This document shows, piece by piece, positions 26,384 to 34,511 of a stretch of DNA of 64,000 bases. Source of the stretch: Pedobacter rhodius (GTDB taxonomy: Bacteria; Bacteroidota; Bacteroidia; Sphingobacteriales; Sphingobacteriaceae); the NCBI RefSeq assembly GCF_027213645.1, contig NZ_JAPWGL010000002.1, positions 1,026,555 through 1,090,554 on the forward strand, read 5' to 3'. Position numbers and translations under genes: made by a program. Within the stretch, counting starts at the first letter, position 1. Every line of letters starts with the position of its first letter. Below the pieces are notes generated by a model that saw only the letters and a program-made list of their open reading frames with translations, did not search any database and was not told the DNA's origin.

Positions 26384-27434
26384 AGAAAATCAACCTTGGT
26401 TAAATTCCGCCCTAAATGATATTATTTTCATTTTATCACCTGCGTTTTTTTCCCTTTTGTTGGTGTTTATTTTCCCTGAAAAATTTCAAAATTCCAAAGA
26501 TTTCCCACTGGCTTATTGGGTATTTTTAATCGTTTTTATCGATGTTGCTCATGTTTACAGTACACTTTACAGAACATATTTTAATACTGATAATTTAAGA
26601 AGACAAAGCGCATTACTAGTTACAATTCCAGTACTATGTTATATTACCGGTGTTATAATTTATCAATTTGATGGCCAATGGTTTTGGCGGTTACTGGCTT
26701 ACTTAGCTGTTTATCATTTCATAAGGCAACAATACGGCTTTATGCGCCTGTATTCCAGAAATGAAAAATATAACGATTTATTAACGTCAATTGATAAAAT
26801 CGCAATTTATACTGCAACATTATACCCACTAATTTTCTGGCACCTTAGTGGCACAAGAAATTTTAACTGGTTTATAGATGGTGATTTTTTAACATACAAA
26901 AATGAAAGTATCCTTAAAGCATCGGGCTTCACATATATTTTAATAATTGGAATTTATGCTTTTAAAGAATTGACAATTATTATTAGCGAAAGAAAGTTAA
27001 ATATTCCCAGAAATTTAATTGTAATCGGAACGTTTCTATCCTGGTATTTTGGTATTATTTACTTCAATGGTGATATGGCTTTTACAACGCTCAATGTTAT
27101 TTCACATGGTATTCCTTACATGGCGCTGATATGGTTCTTTGAGAAAAAGAAACTCAAAAAAAATGCGCTTAAAACCAGATTGATGAAACTGTGTTTTGGA
27201 AAGTTTGGAATATTTTATTTTATTACCATTCTGATTGCTTTTGCTTACCTCGAAGAAGGGCTTTGGGACGGTTTTATTTGGAAAGAGCATCAATCTGTTT
27301 TTAAACCTTTCTCATCATTACCCAAAGTAACAGGTAACGAGTTATTATCTTTATTAATACCGCTTTTAGCGCTACCGCAAGCTACTCATTATGTTCTCGA
27401 TGGCTTTATTTGGAAAGCAAAAAACCAATTTTAA
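26370..27434 (+). CDS. Polytopic membrane protein with conserved-looking His residues
   Basis: 354 residues and about eight to nine membrane helices. I do not recognise a named family with confidence. His and charged residues sit within or next to helices: DVAHVYSTLYRTY, AVYHFIRQQYGFMRLYSR, NVISHGIPYMALIW and LPQATHYVLDGFIW. Such a pattern could bind a metal or heme, as in membrane oxygenases or desaturases. It overlaps the flavoprotein gene by 14 bases and so is the probable last member of the coupled cluster. Confidence 0.75.
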   Translation: MQTDKENQPWLNSALNDIIFILSPAFFSLLLVFIFPEKFQNSKDFPLAYWVFLIVFIDVAHVYSTLYRTYFNTDNLRRQSALLVTIPVLCYITGVIIYQFDGQWFWRLLAYLAVYHFIRQQYGFMRLYSRNEKYNDLLTSIDKIAIYTATLYPLIFWHLSGTRNFNWFIDGDFLTYKNESILKASGFTYILIIGIYAFKELTIIISERKLNIPRNLIVIGTFLSWYFGIIYFNGDMAFTTLNVISHGIPYMALIWFFEKKKLKKNALKTRLMKLCFGKFGIFYFITILIAFAYLEEGLWDGFIWKEHQSVFKPFSSLPKVTGNELLSLLIPLLALPQATHYVLDGFIWKAKNQF

Positions 27435-27485
27435 AAAACTATTTATTTAATCGTATCGTATGTAATATCAAAACCTATTGATGTT

Positions 27486-27989
27486 ATGAAAACGATTTGC
27501 TCAGTCCTTTTAATAATTTTAAGTTACCTGCCGATGGAAAAAAATGCTCCTGTGGCGAAATTAGATTTAAAAAAATATTCGGGAACCTGGTATTCGTTGT
27601 ATTCCATACCAACAATTTTCGATAAAGGCAGCAGAGAAACAACTACAAAGTATACTTTAAATAAAGAAGGTTATTATAATGTGTTAACCACGTATAAAAA
27701 GCCTAATGATGAGAAAGTGTATTCAAGAAATTCAAAAATGTTTCCATCAGATGAAGGAAACAATGGCGAATTACAAGCGCAATTTGTTTGGCCGATAAAG
27801 GTAGACTACTGGATTATCGAGCTGGCGGAAGATTATTCTTACGTGGTTGTCGGCCACCCCGACCATAAATTTTTATTCATCATGAGCCGTAATCAAACCA
27901 TGCCGAAGAAAACCCATGATGAAATTGTTGCCCGTTGCAAGGCGAAAGGATATGAGGTAAACAAACTTACTGCTCAGTTTAAAGGCTAG
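27486..27989 (+). CDS. Blc-like lipocalin
   Basis: 167 residues. Lipocalin motif 1 is [13 protein letters not shown], and [29 protein letters not shown] is the strand pair typical of bacterial Blc/apolipoprotein D types. A hydrophobic start suggests export, though there is no lipobox Cys. Such proteins bind fatty acids or lysophospholipids. It follows the membrane cluster by 51 bases on the same strand and could be read with it. Its 3' end overlaps the convergent gene by 11 bases. Confidence 0.85.
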   Translation: MKTICSVLLIILSYLPMEKNAPVAKLDLKKYSGTWYSLYSIPTIFDKGSRETTTKYTLNKEGYYNVLTTYKKPNDEKVYSRNSKMFPSDEGNNGELQAQFVWPIKVDYWIIELAEDYSYVVVGHPDHKFLFIMSRNQTMPKKTHDEIVARCKAKGYEVNKLTAQFKG

Positions 27990-28389
27990 TTTTAGCCATG
28001 ATTTTTTCGCCGCGTTTAGTGCTGAAAAGCATAAAAATTACGCCAACTAAAAGCACAATCCACCCCCATTGGAAATGAACAACTCTGCCGATGAGTTTAT
28101 TAGCAAAACCATATTTTGTATAATTGTTAGCTGTAAAATAAACGGCAATAACGGCCAATACGTACCAGATGGCCATCACAGAACTTATAAAACGAAATGC
28201 CCCTGCTTTCCTGATAAATAGGATTAAAACAGATAACGCGAGTAGCGCATAAGTAATCAAAAACAAACGTGCATCAGATTGATATAAGTTCCAGTTGCCT
28301 TTAATCGGCACTTTTAACATCGGACAAAACCCTGCTACAGTACATAATAAGATACCTAACCAAGCCCTGAATTTATTTAAAACTAACAT
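27979..28389 (-). CDS. Four-helix membrane protein, unknown
   Basis: 136 residues with four hydrophobic helices and a basic cytoplasmic tail (KRGEKIMAK). The loop after helix 1, [19 protein letters not shown], resembles small membrane proteins common in Sphingobacteriaceae. No function known. It converges with the lipocalin gene, sharing 11 bases. Confidence 0.65.
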   Translation of the reverse strand: MLVLNKFRAWLGILLCTVAGFCPMLKVPIKGNWNLYQSDARLFLITYALLALSVLILFIRKAGAFRFISSVMAIWYVLAVIAVYFTANNYTKYGFANKLIGRVVHFQWGWIVLLVGVIFMLFSTKRGEKIMAKTSL

Positions 28390-28509
28390 TTTGATTTAAG
28401 ATTTTAGATTTACGAATTACATTTAATAACATCGGTTTATCATTAACTTGTCTGGTATTTTCTTCGGGCTATGTTCAATGAACCAATTACTAATGACCAA
28501 TGAACTAAC

Positions 28510-28845
28510 CTACTGTCCCTCAACAATACCCATCTTCTCCGCGAAGTGTGCACAATAATCGCGTAAATCTTCCACAATTAAAGTTTCATTCGTAGCTTTT
28601 AAAAAGCTATCGCCCATGGTTTGCAAAGTTTCGTAGAAGAAACGTTTCATTTCATCAACAGGCATATCCTTTGTCCAAAGGTCTATTTTTAATGTATTTT
28701 TATAGTTATGGTCCCAAACCGATAAAAACATTGCTTTTGCCGGCACTTTATCAGCATTTCCGGAATCTGTACTTTCCCAAAGGATGTTATCCGGATTATT
28801 GGCCTCATCCAACTCGACTGTTAATTTTATTTCTGCTGTTTTCAT
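28510..28845 (-). CDS. gldC: Gliding motility protein GldC
   Basis: 111 residues matching GldC: MKTAEIKLTVELDEANNPDNILWESTDSG is cut here only as its key parts KLTVELDE, ILWESTDSG and KAMFLSVWD, with LWTKDMPVDEMKRFF and a C-terminal DYCAHFAEKMGI. GldC is a small, probably cytoplasmic protein whose loss partly impairs gliding in Flavobacterium. It is widespread in Bacteroidota, including non-gliders, so the gene does not prove motility. Other gld genes lie 17-20 kb away in this window. Confidence 0.9.
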   Translation of the reverse strand: MKTAEIKLTVELDEANNPDNILWESTDSGNADKVPAKAMFLSVWDHNYKNTLKIDLWTKDMPVDEMKRFFYETLQTMGDSFLKATNETLIVEDLRDYCAHFAEKMGIVEGQ

Positions 28846-28967
28846 GTTTAAAATTGATTACACCGATTAACTAATCAAGCAATTATCGGTTTTTCGGCTG
28901 CAAAGATGCTTAATTTTTGGTTTGATTACACAGATGAACGAATTACACATATTTTTTTACCCTTGAA

Positions 28968-29240
28968 TTACGCTATTTTTTGGATTATCAATGTCAGTAT
29001 CGCAGTAATGATAATGAAAACTGACTCTACAATCCAGATTTTTTTCAAATCCTTTAGTGTGAAACGGAAAATCAAATCGGTAATAAATGTAACCAGAATC
29101 AGGCATCCTAAAATGAGCAAATAAAAACCACTCATGTCTATATGTCGCGGTGTATTATCTTTCGGACTTAAAATATTAAAAGCCGCTAATCCTAATCCGA
29201 CGGCTCCAATGATATTTAAAGGCGTAATCCTGAAGTTCAT
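28968..29240 (-). CDS. Small membrane protein, unknown
   Basis: 90 residues with three hydrophobic helices (about 8-22, 40-60, 72-88) and a PKDNTPRHIDMSG loop. It lies eight bases downstream of rhlE on the same strand and is probably co-transcribed with the helicase. No family recognised. Confidence 0.62.
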   Translation of the reverse strand: MNFRITPLNIIGAVGLGLAAFNILSPKDNTPRHIDMSGFYLLILGCLILVTFITDLIFRFTLKDLKKIWIVESVFIIITAILTLIIQKIA

Positions 29241-29248
29241 TAACTAAT

Positions 29249-30595
29249 TTATTTTTTCTTATCGAATTTTTTACCTTTTTTAAACGATTTAATTTGTTTT
29301 CCGGCCTTTGCTTTTGCCTTTTCCCTTACCTTTTTCTCTATTGCCGCCGCATGTTTTTTCTCATGGAAAGCACCCTGAAAGTCGGGGTCTTCCTTACGTT
29401 TCTGCATGTCGATTTCTTTTGCAATATGCTGGCGCTCCTCATATGGCGTTTCATCTATATAAACACTCTCCGGAATTTCGGCCACCGGAATATACTGCCG
29501 GATTAGCTTTTCAATTTTACGTATGTAATATTTCTCGGCATCGGTAGCGAACGTAATTGCATCGCCTTTGGCGAAAGCCCGGCCTGTACGTCCAATCCGG
29601 TGCACATAATCTTCAATAATAATCGGCACATCGAAATTAATCACATGGCTTACATCACTTACATCAATCCCTCTGCTCGCCACATCGGTTGCTACCAAAA
29701 CACGAATATTACCCTCCTTAAAACTATTTATCGAATTGATTCTTGTATTTTGTCCTTTATTGGCATGGATTACACGAACATTTTCAGCACCATATCTTCG
29801 TTCAATAAAACTGAAAATATTGTCGGCAACCGTTTTCGTTTTACAGAAGATAATCAGACGGTTAAAAGTCTCATCATTCTTCAGTAAATGTTGCAGTAAG
29901 TTAATTTTCGTTTTAAAATTCGGAACGTAGTATAAAGTTTGTGTAACATTCGCTGCCGGAGTAGCCTGTGCTGAGGCTTCAATTACCAGTGGATTATTCA
30001 AGAAATCCCCGGCAATTTTTTGAACCAAATCACTCATCGTTGCCGAGAATAACAGGTTTTGGCGTTTACGGGGAACGATTTCCAAAATTCTGTGAATTGA
30101 GCCTATAAAACCCATATCCATCATCTTATCCGCCTCATCCAATACTAAAAACTTCAGGCTTTGTGTATTAATATCGCCGGCTAAATATAAATCTAAAAAT
30201 CTTCCTGGTGTAGCAATTAAAATATCTATCCCTTTAGCAATTTGTTCTTTCTGTGTTTTCGGACCAATTCCACCGAAAATAACCAGCGACCGTAAATCGG
30301 TATAGGTCGAAAATAATTTTACCTGTTCAGCAATTTGCATAGCCAGTTCTCGTGTTGGCGATAAAATCAAAGCCCTTGGGTTTTCCCCTTGAGCATATTT
30401 TAATTGCATTAAAATCGGCAGAACAAAAGCCGCAGTTTTCCCTGTTCCGGTCTCAGCAATACCGAAAATGTCCTGCCCGGATAACACCGGTGCAATTGCT
30501 TTTTCCTGTATCGGTGTGGCAACGGTGTAACCTGCATCGGCAACTGCATTTAAAATTTGCCTGTTTAACTTAAATTCTTCGAACGATTTTGCCAT
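29249..30595 (-). CDS. rhlE: DEAD-box RNA helicase (RhlE-like)
   Basis: 448 residues. The motifs run in order: Q motif (FEEFKLNRQIL...TPIQ), AETGTGKT, PTRELAMQ, TPGR, DEAD (VLDEADKMMDMGF), SAT, and the helicase C-terminal ARGIDVSDVSHVINFD and HRIGRTGR. A Lys-rich tail follows. These enzymes remodel RNA during ribosome assembly or decay. The ATG at 30595 is chosen because the in-frame TTG upstream sits in the -7 promoter box. Confidence 0.93.
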   Translation of the reverse strand: MAKSFEEFKLNRQILNAVADAGYTVATPIQEKAIAPVLSGQDIFGIAETGTGKTAAFVLPILMQLKYAQGENPRALILSPTRELAMQIAEQVKLFSTYTDLRSLVIFGGIGPKTQKEQIAKGIDILIATPGRFLDLYLAGDINTQSLKFLVLDEADKMMDMGFIGSIHRILEIVPRKRQNLLFSATMSDLVQKIAGDFLNNPLVIEASAQATPAANVTQTLYYVPNFKTKINLLQHLLKNDETFNRLIIFCKTKTVADNIFSFIERRYGAENVRVIHANKGQNTRINSINSFKEGNIRVLVATDVASRGIDVSDVSHVINFDVPIIIEDYVHRIGRTGRAFAKGDAITFATDAEKYYIRKIEKLIRQYIPVAEIPESVYIDETPYEERQHIAKEIDMQKRKEDPDFQGAFHEKKHAAAIEKKVREKAKAKAGKQIKSFKKGKKFDKKK

Positions 30596-30601
30596 AGCGC
30601 A

Positions 30602-30609
30602 CAAAGATA
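30602..30609 (-). promoter_or_regulatory. -7 box TATCTTTG for rhlE
   Basis: Perfect TAnnTTTG on the minus strand, six bases before the ATG at 30595. It decides between ATG and the upstream TTG. Confidence 0.6.
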
Positions 30610-30744
30610 GTGATTAAGGTTGAGGGTTTGAAGGCGTAAGGTAGATGGGTTTACATCTGGCCGGAATTCTGGCTGATCGTTGACAACTTTAACAGCAATG
30701 CGGACAGAAAGTTGTCGGCACTTAAAACAATTCAGTTCCAATCA

Positions 30745-30838
30745 CACTTGAAACTCACTACCTGATACTTTTCACTTGATACTTGATACTCATTAGTTGA
30801 TACTTGATACTCACTACTTTTTACTTTATACTTTATAG
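30745..30838. repeat. Degenerate tandem repeat of TTGATACT units
   Basis: A run of about ten related 8-10 base units (CTTGATACT, GTTGATACT, CTCACTA, TTTATACT) upstream of the pyrC promoter. Composition suggests slippage-driven expansion. Confidence 0.65.
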
Positions 30839-30846
30839 TAAAATAC

Positions 30847-30854
30847 TACCTTTG
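30847..30854 (+). promoter_or_regulatory. -7 box TACCTTTG for pyrC
   Basis: Perfect TAnnTTTG with five bases to the pyrC ATG, so the transcript would have almost no leader. Confidence 0.6.
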
Positions 30855-30859
30855 AAACC

Positions 30860-32194
30860 ATGAATGCTTACCTGATAAAAGCCGCCACAATTGTAAACGA
30901 GGGACAGAAGATTGTTGCCGACGTATTAATTAAAGATGGATTTATAGAGAAAATCGGTCAAAATTTATCCGCACCAGATGCAATAGAAATTAATGCCGAA
31001 GGCCAATACCTTTTACCGGGAATGATCGATGACCAGGTCCATTTCCGCGAGCCAGGCTTAACACACAAGGCCGATATTTTCACCGAAAGTATGGCTGCTG
31101 TTGCCGGTGGAATCACTTCTTTCATGGAAATGCCCAACACCGTTCCGAATACTTTAACACAAGAATTACTGGCCGATAAATATGCCATTGCTGCAGAAAC
31201 TTCGCTGGCCAATTATTCCTTTTACATGGGTGCCAGTAACGATAACATCGAAGAAGTTTTAAAAACCGACCCGAAAAACGTTTGCGGCATTAAGGTTTTC
31301 ATGGGTTCATCAACAGGAAATATGCTGGTTGATAATGAAAAAACTTTGGAAAACATTTTTAGCAAAGCGCCAATCTTAGTTGCTACGCATTGCGAAGATG
31401 AGGCAACTATTCGCCATAATTTAGCAGAATTTAAGGCAAAATACGGCGATGATTTAACGATCGATATGCATCCGCTGATACGCAGCGCAGAGGCTTGTTA
31501 TAAATCTTCTTCGTTAGCGGTTGAACTGGCAAAAAGTTATCAAACCCGCCTGCACATTTTACATATTTCAACGGCAAAAGAAATTGCTTTGTTTGATAAT
31601 ACCATTCCACTAAAGTATAAAAAAATCACGGCAGAAGCCTGCGTTCATCACCTTTGGTTTAATGATAAGGATTATGCAACCAAAGGAAATTTTATAAAAT
31701 GGAATCCAGCGGTTAAAACGGCGGAAGACCAAAACGGCATTCTTCAGGGCGTCTTAAATGACAACATAGATGTTATTGCAACCGACCATGCGCCACATAC
31801 TTTAGAGGAAAAGAACCAGCCTTACACACAAGCACCATCAGGCGGACCATTGGTTCAACATGCGTTGCCTGCTCTACTGGAAATGCATTTGCAAGGCAAA
31901 ATTTCATTGGAGAAAATCGTTGAAAAAACGGCTCATAACCTGGCCATCTGTTTCGACATCGAAAAACGCGGTTTCATCCGTGAGGGATATTGGGCAGATT
32001 TAGTTCTCGTTGATTTAAAAGATGCGTGGACAGTAACCAAGCTGAATAATTTCTACAAATGTGGCTGGAGCCCTTTTGATGGTGATACTTTCCAGGCCAG
32101 TGTTACACACACTTTTGTATCGGGAAATCTGGCTTATCAAAAAGGCAAATTCACAACTGACCAGATTGGCAGGCGACTAACTTTTGCTAGATAG
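30860..32194 (+). CDS. pyrC: Dihydroorotase
   Basis: 444 residues, type I/III size. Cyclises carbamoyl aspartate to dihydroorotate in pyrimidine synthesis. Metal-site segments are DDQVHFREPGLTHKAD, GIKVFMGSSTGNML, ATHCEDE, HILHIST and ATDHAPHT. In the first segment the usual HxH is QxH (Gln59, His61), which I believe is a common trait of Bacteroidota dihydroorotases. The rest of the amidohydrolase site appears complete. Monocistronic, behind its own promoter. Confidence 0.92.
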   Translation: MNAYLIKAATIVNEGQKIVADVLIKDGFIEKIGQNLSAPDAIEINAEGQYLLPGMIDDQVHFREPGLTHKADIFTESMAAVAGGITSFMEMPNTVPNTLTQELLADKYAIAAETSLANYSFYMGASNDNIEEVLKTDPKNVCGIKVFMGSSTGNMLVDNEKTLENIFSKAPILVATHCEDEATIRHNLAEFKAKYGDDLTIDMHPLIRSAEACYKSSSLAVELAKSYQTRLHILHISTAKEIALFDNTIPLKYKKITAEACVHHLWFNDKDYATKGNFIKWNPAVKTAEDQNGILQGVLNDNIDVIATDHAPHTLEEKNQPYTQAPSGGPLVQHALPALLEMHLQGKISLEKIVEKTAHNLAICFDIEKRGFIREGYWADLVLVDLKDAWTVTKLNNFYKCGWSPFDGDTFQASVTHTFVSGNLAYQKGKFTTDQIGRRLTFAR

Positions 32195-32227
32195 TTTTGT
32201 TATATTTGTTTAATACGCAATATCAAA

Positions 32228-32425
32228 ATGGAAACTTTAATTGCACATCCGAAAAACGAAGAACAAGCCACCGCTCTAAAAGCGGTTATGAAAGCTTTGA
32301 AAATTGATTTTGAGACTGAATAAAGCCCTTATAACCCAGAGTTTGTAAAGGATATTTTGCTAGCACGAGAAGACATCAAAAACGGTAAGGGTGTAAAAAT
32401 TGCGGTTGAAGATTTATGGAAATAA
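32228..32425 (+). pseudogene. Decayed antitoxin of a Txe/YoeB-type module
   Basis: The frame starts METLIAHPKNEEQATALK and would run 65 codons to end KIAVEDLWK, an antitoxin-like layout, but a TAA stop interrupts it after codon 31 (32321-32323). Downstream the frame continues with SPYNPEFVKDILLARED, typical of such antitoxins. It overlaps the toxin remnant by ten bases, as in an intact operon. Confidence 0.75.
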
Positions 32426-32630
32426 TATATGATCAAAAGGCTGTTGAGCATTTAAAATACTGGAAAAAATCAGGCAACGAAGCCAGCCAGAAATTCCTTT
32501 TGAGGGTATCGGAAAACCTGAACCACTCAAATATGAGTTATCCGGTTCCTGGTCTCACAGAATAAATGATGAGCACCGAATTGTTTACGAAATCCATGAT
32601 GATGGCATCATTATTATCTTGGAAATTTAA
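32416..32630 (+). pseudogene. Decayed Txe/YoeB-type toxin
   Basis: Starts [20 protein letters not shown] in one frame; the second half, [19 protein letters not shown] then [15 protein letters not shown], lies in another frame. The join is near 32490. Txe/YoeB toxins are about 84 residues; this stretch is about a dozen codons short, so a deletion with frameshift removed the middle. The RNase catalytic His/Tyr end (HRIVYEI) survives but cannot be translated with the start. Confidence 0.8.
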
Positions 32631-32653
32631 TCTTTAAAAGGCCACTATTAGTA

Positions 32654-33727
32654 GTGTTTAAGCATTCGGTATATAAAAAACTTTTGGTTTTAATCAGTTT
32701 AACAATTCTGATTTTCCTTTTCGGCCTGTTCCCTGCCCTTGTCCAAAAATATTATTCAACAGGCATTTATCCTTATATTTCGTCTTCACTAAGGTTTATA
32801 TCCTCCATTTTTCCCTTCGCAATTGGCGATATTGTTTATGCTTTACTAATCGGTTTTGTTTTTTATAAAATCATCAGATTTTTCAAAAGAAGAAAAACTT
32901 TCAAGAAAGCGGATAGAATTATCGTTCCGCTGCAAGTTTTAAATTTCTTTTTGATTTTATACATCATATTTAAAATTGTTTGGGGTTTAAATTATAGCCG
33001 GCCAAGTGTGAGTGCGGAATTAGGCATTGGAAACGAAAAATATAGCGTAAAAGAATTGGTCCTACTGGGCGATTACTTCGTACAAAAAACTAATAATTTA
33101 AAAATCGAACAAACCAAAATCCCGGCTTACTCCGTTAACGATTTAGAAATCAATTCAGCGAAAGCCTACGATTTAATGGAAAAAAGAAATTCGTTATTTC
33201 GTTACGCAAACCCTTGCTTAAAAGCGGTTTTAAATTCGTGGATAATTAGCAAAGTTGGCATTGAGGGTTACTATGCGCCCTTAACAGGCGAGGCAAATAT
33301 GAATATGAATCTCCCCGATTTTGTGAAGCCTTATGTTTCCTGCCATGAAATTGCACATCAGTTAGGCATTTCTTATGAAGACGAGGCCAACCTTTTAGGC
33401 TACTTAACTGCGAGCAACAGTCCTGATATAAATTATCAATATTCTGCCAATTACGAAATGCTGAGGTATATTTTGTTCGAAATCAGAATGAAATCGCCTG
33501 ATGATTATAAAAGACTTCACGATAAACTATCAGCCGGCGTACTCGCCGATTTTAAAACTGAAAAGGAATTCTGGCGCAAATATAACGGCGAAATGTTCGG
33601 CTATATGGACGCCGCTTTCGATAGTTTCTTAAAACTCAACAACCAGAAAAAAGGAATCGACAGCTATCAGGATATTGTGATTTGGCTGTGGAATATCCAT
33701 AAAAATGGGTTAAAAGTTAAAGTTTAA
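32654..33727 (+). CDS. DUF3810 membrane protein with HExxH-like motif
   Basis: 357 residues. Three N-terminal membrane helices (about 10-30, 55-75, 95-115) precede a large domain with SCHEIAHQLGISYEDEANLLGY, a zinc-protease-like HExxH with a downstream Glu. This is the DUF3810 layout. No ATG precedes the first helix, so translation appears to begin at GTG 32654. Peptidase activity has not, to my knowledge, been shown for the family. Confidence 0.8.
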   Translation: MFKHSVYKKLLVLISLTILIFLFGLFPALVQKYYSTGIYPYISSSLRFISSIFPFAIGDIVYALLIGFVFYKIIRFFKRRKTFKKADRIIVPLQVLNFFLILYIIFKIVWGLNYSRPSVSAELGIGNEKYSVKELVLLGDYFVQKTNNLKIEQTKIPAYSVNDLEINSAKAYDLMEKRNSLFRYANPCLKAVLNSWIISKVGIEGYYAPLTGEANMNMNLPDFVKPYVSCHEIAHQLGISYEDEANLLGYLTASNSPDINYQYSANYEMLRYILFEIRMKSPDDYKRLHDKLSAGVLADFKTEKEFWRKYNGEMFGYMDAAFDSFLKLNNQKKGIDSYQDIVIWLWNIHKNGLKVKV

Positions 33728-33729
33728 AA

Positions 33730-33767
33730 GTTACGGGTTTTGACGCCCAAAACCTTTAACCCGTAAC
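33730..33767. repeat. Palindrome between convergent genes
   Basis: Arms GTTACGGGTT and AACCCGTAAC, 18 bases apart, between the DUF3810 gene and miaE. Could slow or end transcription from both sides, but lacks strong T runs. Confidence 0.5.
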
Positions 33768-33774
33768 CTGCAAC

Positions 33775-34398
33775 TTACCCATGTATGGCCTCTTTCGTTC
33801 CGAAACTTTGGATTAACTCCCCTTCAAATTCTAACCATGCCGCCCAGCGTTTTTCTACATCAACATCAGTACTGTATTTACGGGCGAAGTTCAGGAAAGT
33901 AGTGTAATGACCAGCTTCTGAAACCATCAATTCATGGTAAAATTTAGCCAATTCCTCATCCTTGATACTTAAAGAAAGTACCCGAAAACGTTCACAGCTT
34001 CTGGCTTCAATCATTGCAGCAAACAAAAGCCGGTCGATAAAAGCCTGGTTACGGCTACCATCTTTTTTACTAAACTTTACCAGCCGACCAACGTAATCAT
34101 CCTTACGCTCACGACTCAACGTGTAGCCACGTTTTTTGATGATGTCAATAACCATTTGGAAATGCTGCATTTCTTCTATTGCGATGGCCGTTAATTCATC
34201 AACTAAATCCTGGTGTTCAGAATTTTGAGTGATTAAAGTAATCGCATTAGATGCCGCTTTTTGTTCGCACCAGGCATGATCAGATAAAATTTCTTCTAAA
34301 TTCGATTCCGCAATATTCGCCCAACGTGGGTCTGTCAATAATTTTAATCCTAACATGTGGTGGTGTAATTGAGCTGCAAAATTAAGAATATTTAACAT
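33775..34398 (-). CDS. miaE: tRNA-(ms2io6A)-hydroxylase MiaE-like
   Basis: 207 residues of the ferritin-like diiron family. Ligand pairs are visible in HAWCEQKAAS, IEEMQHFQMV, EARSCERFRVL and SEAGHYTTFL, giving the ExxH pattern twice. MiaE hydroxylates the isopentenyl group of ms2i6A37 in tRNA. Length and the LEEILSDHAWCEQKAA block fit the family well. Divergent from the glycosyltransferase gene across a palindrome. Confidence 0.88.
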   Translation of the reverse strand: MLNILNFAAQLHHHMLGLKLLTDPRWANIAESNLEEILSDHAWCEQKAASNAITLITQNSEHQDLVDELTAIAIEEMQHFQMVIDIIKKRGYTLSRERKDDYVGRLVKFSKKDGSRNQAFIDRLLFAAMIEARSCERFRVLSLSIKDEELAKFYHELMVSEAGHYTTFLNFARKYSTDVDVEKRWAAWLEFEGELIQSFGTKEAIHG

Positions 34399-34409
34399 AC
34401 GTTTAATAC

Positions 34410-34478
34410 CTCCCGCAGATTTAGAACATGAGCGCAGATTTTGATTTAATCAGCGAAAATCACATTTATCTGCGGGAG
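34410..34478. repeat. Palindromic repeat between miaE and the glycosyltransferase
   Basis: Perfect 11-base arms CTCCCGCAGAT and ATCTGCGGGAG, 47 bases apart. The plus-strand open frame begins inside it, which argues for the downstream ATG as the true start of the glycosyltransferase. Confidence 0.7.
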
Positions 34479-34511
34479 CCAAAAAAAAGCACTTATTTTG
34501 CAGTGAAACAT

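Noticed and set aside
32416..32630. Programmed frameshift in the toxin gene
   Set aside because: About a dozen codons are missing as well and the antitoxin has a stop, so decay explains it better.
34428..34511. Upstream ATG of the glycosyltransferase
   Set aside because: These 28 codons fall in an intergenic palindrome; the ATG at 34512 begins exactly at the first GT-B strand.
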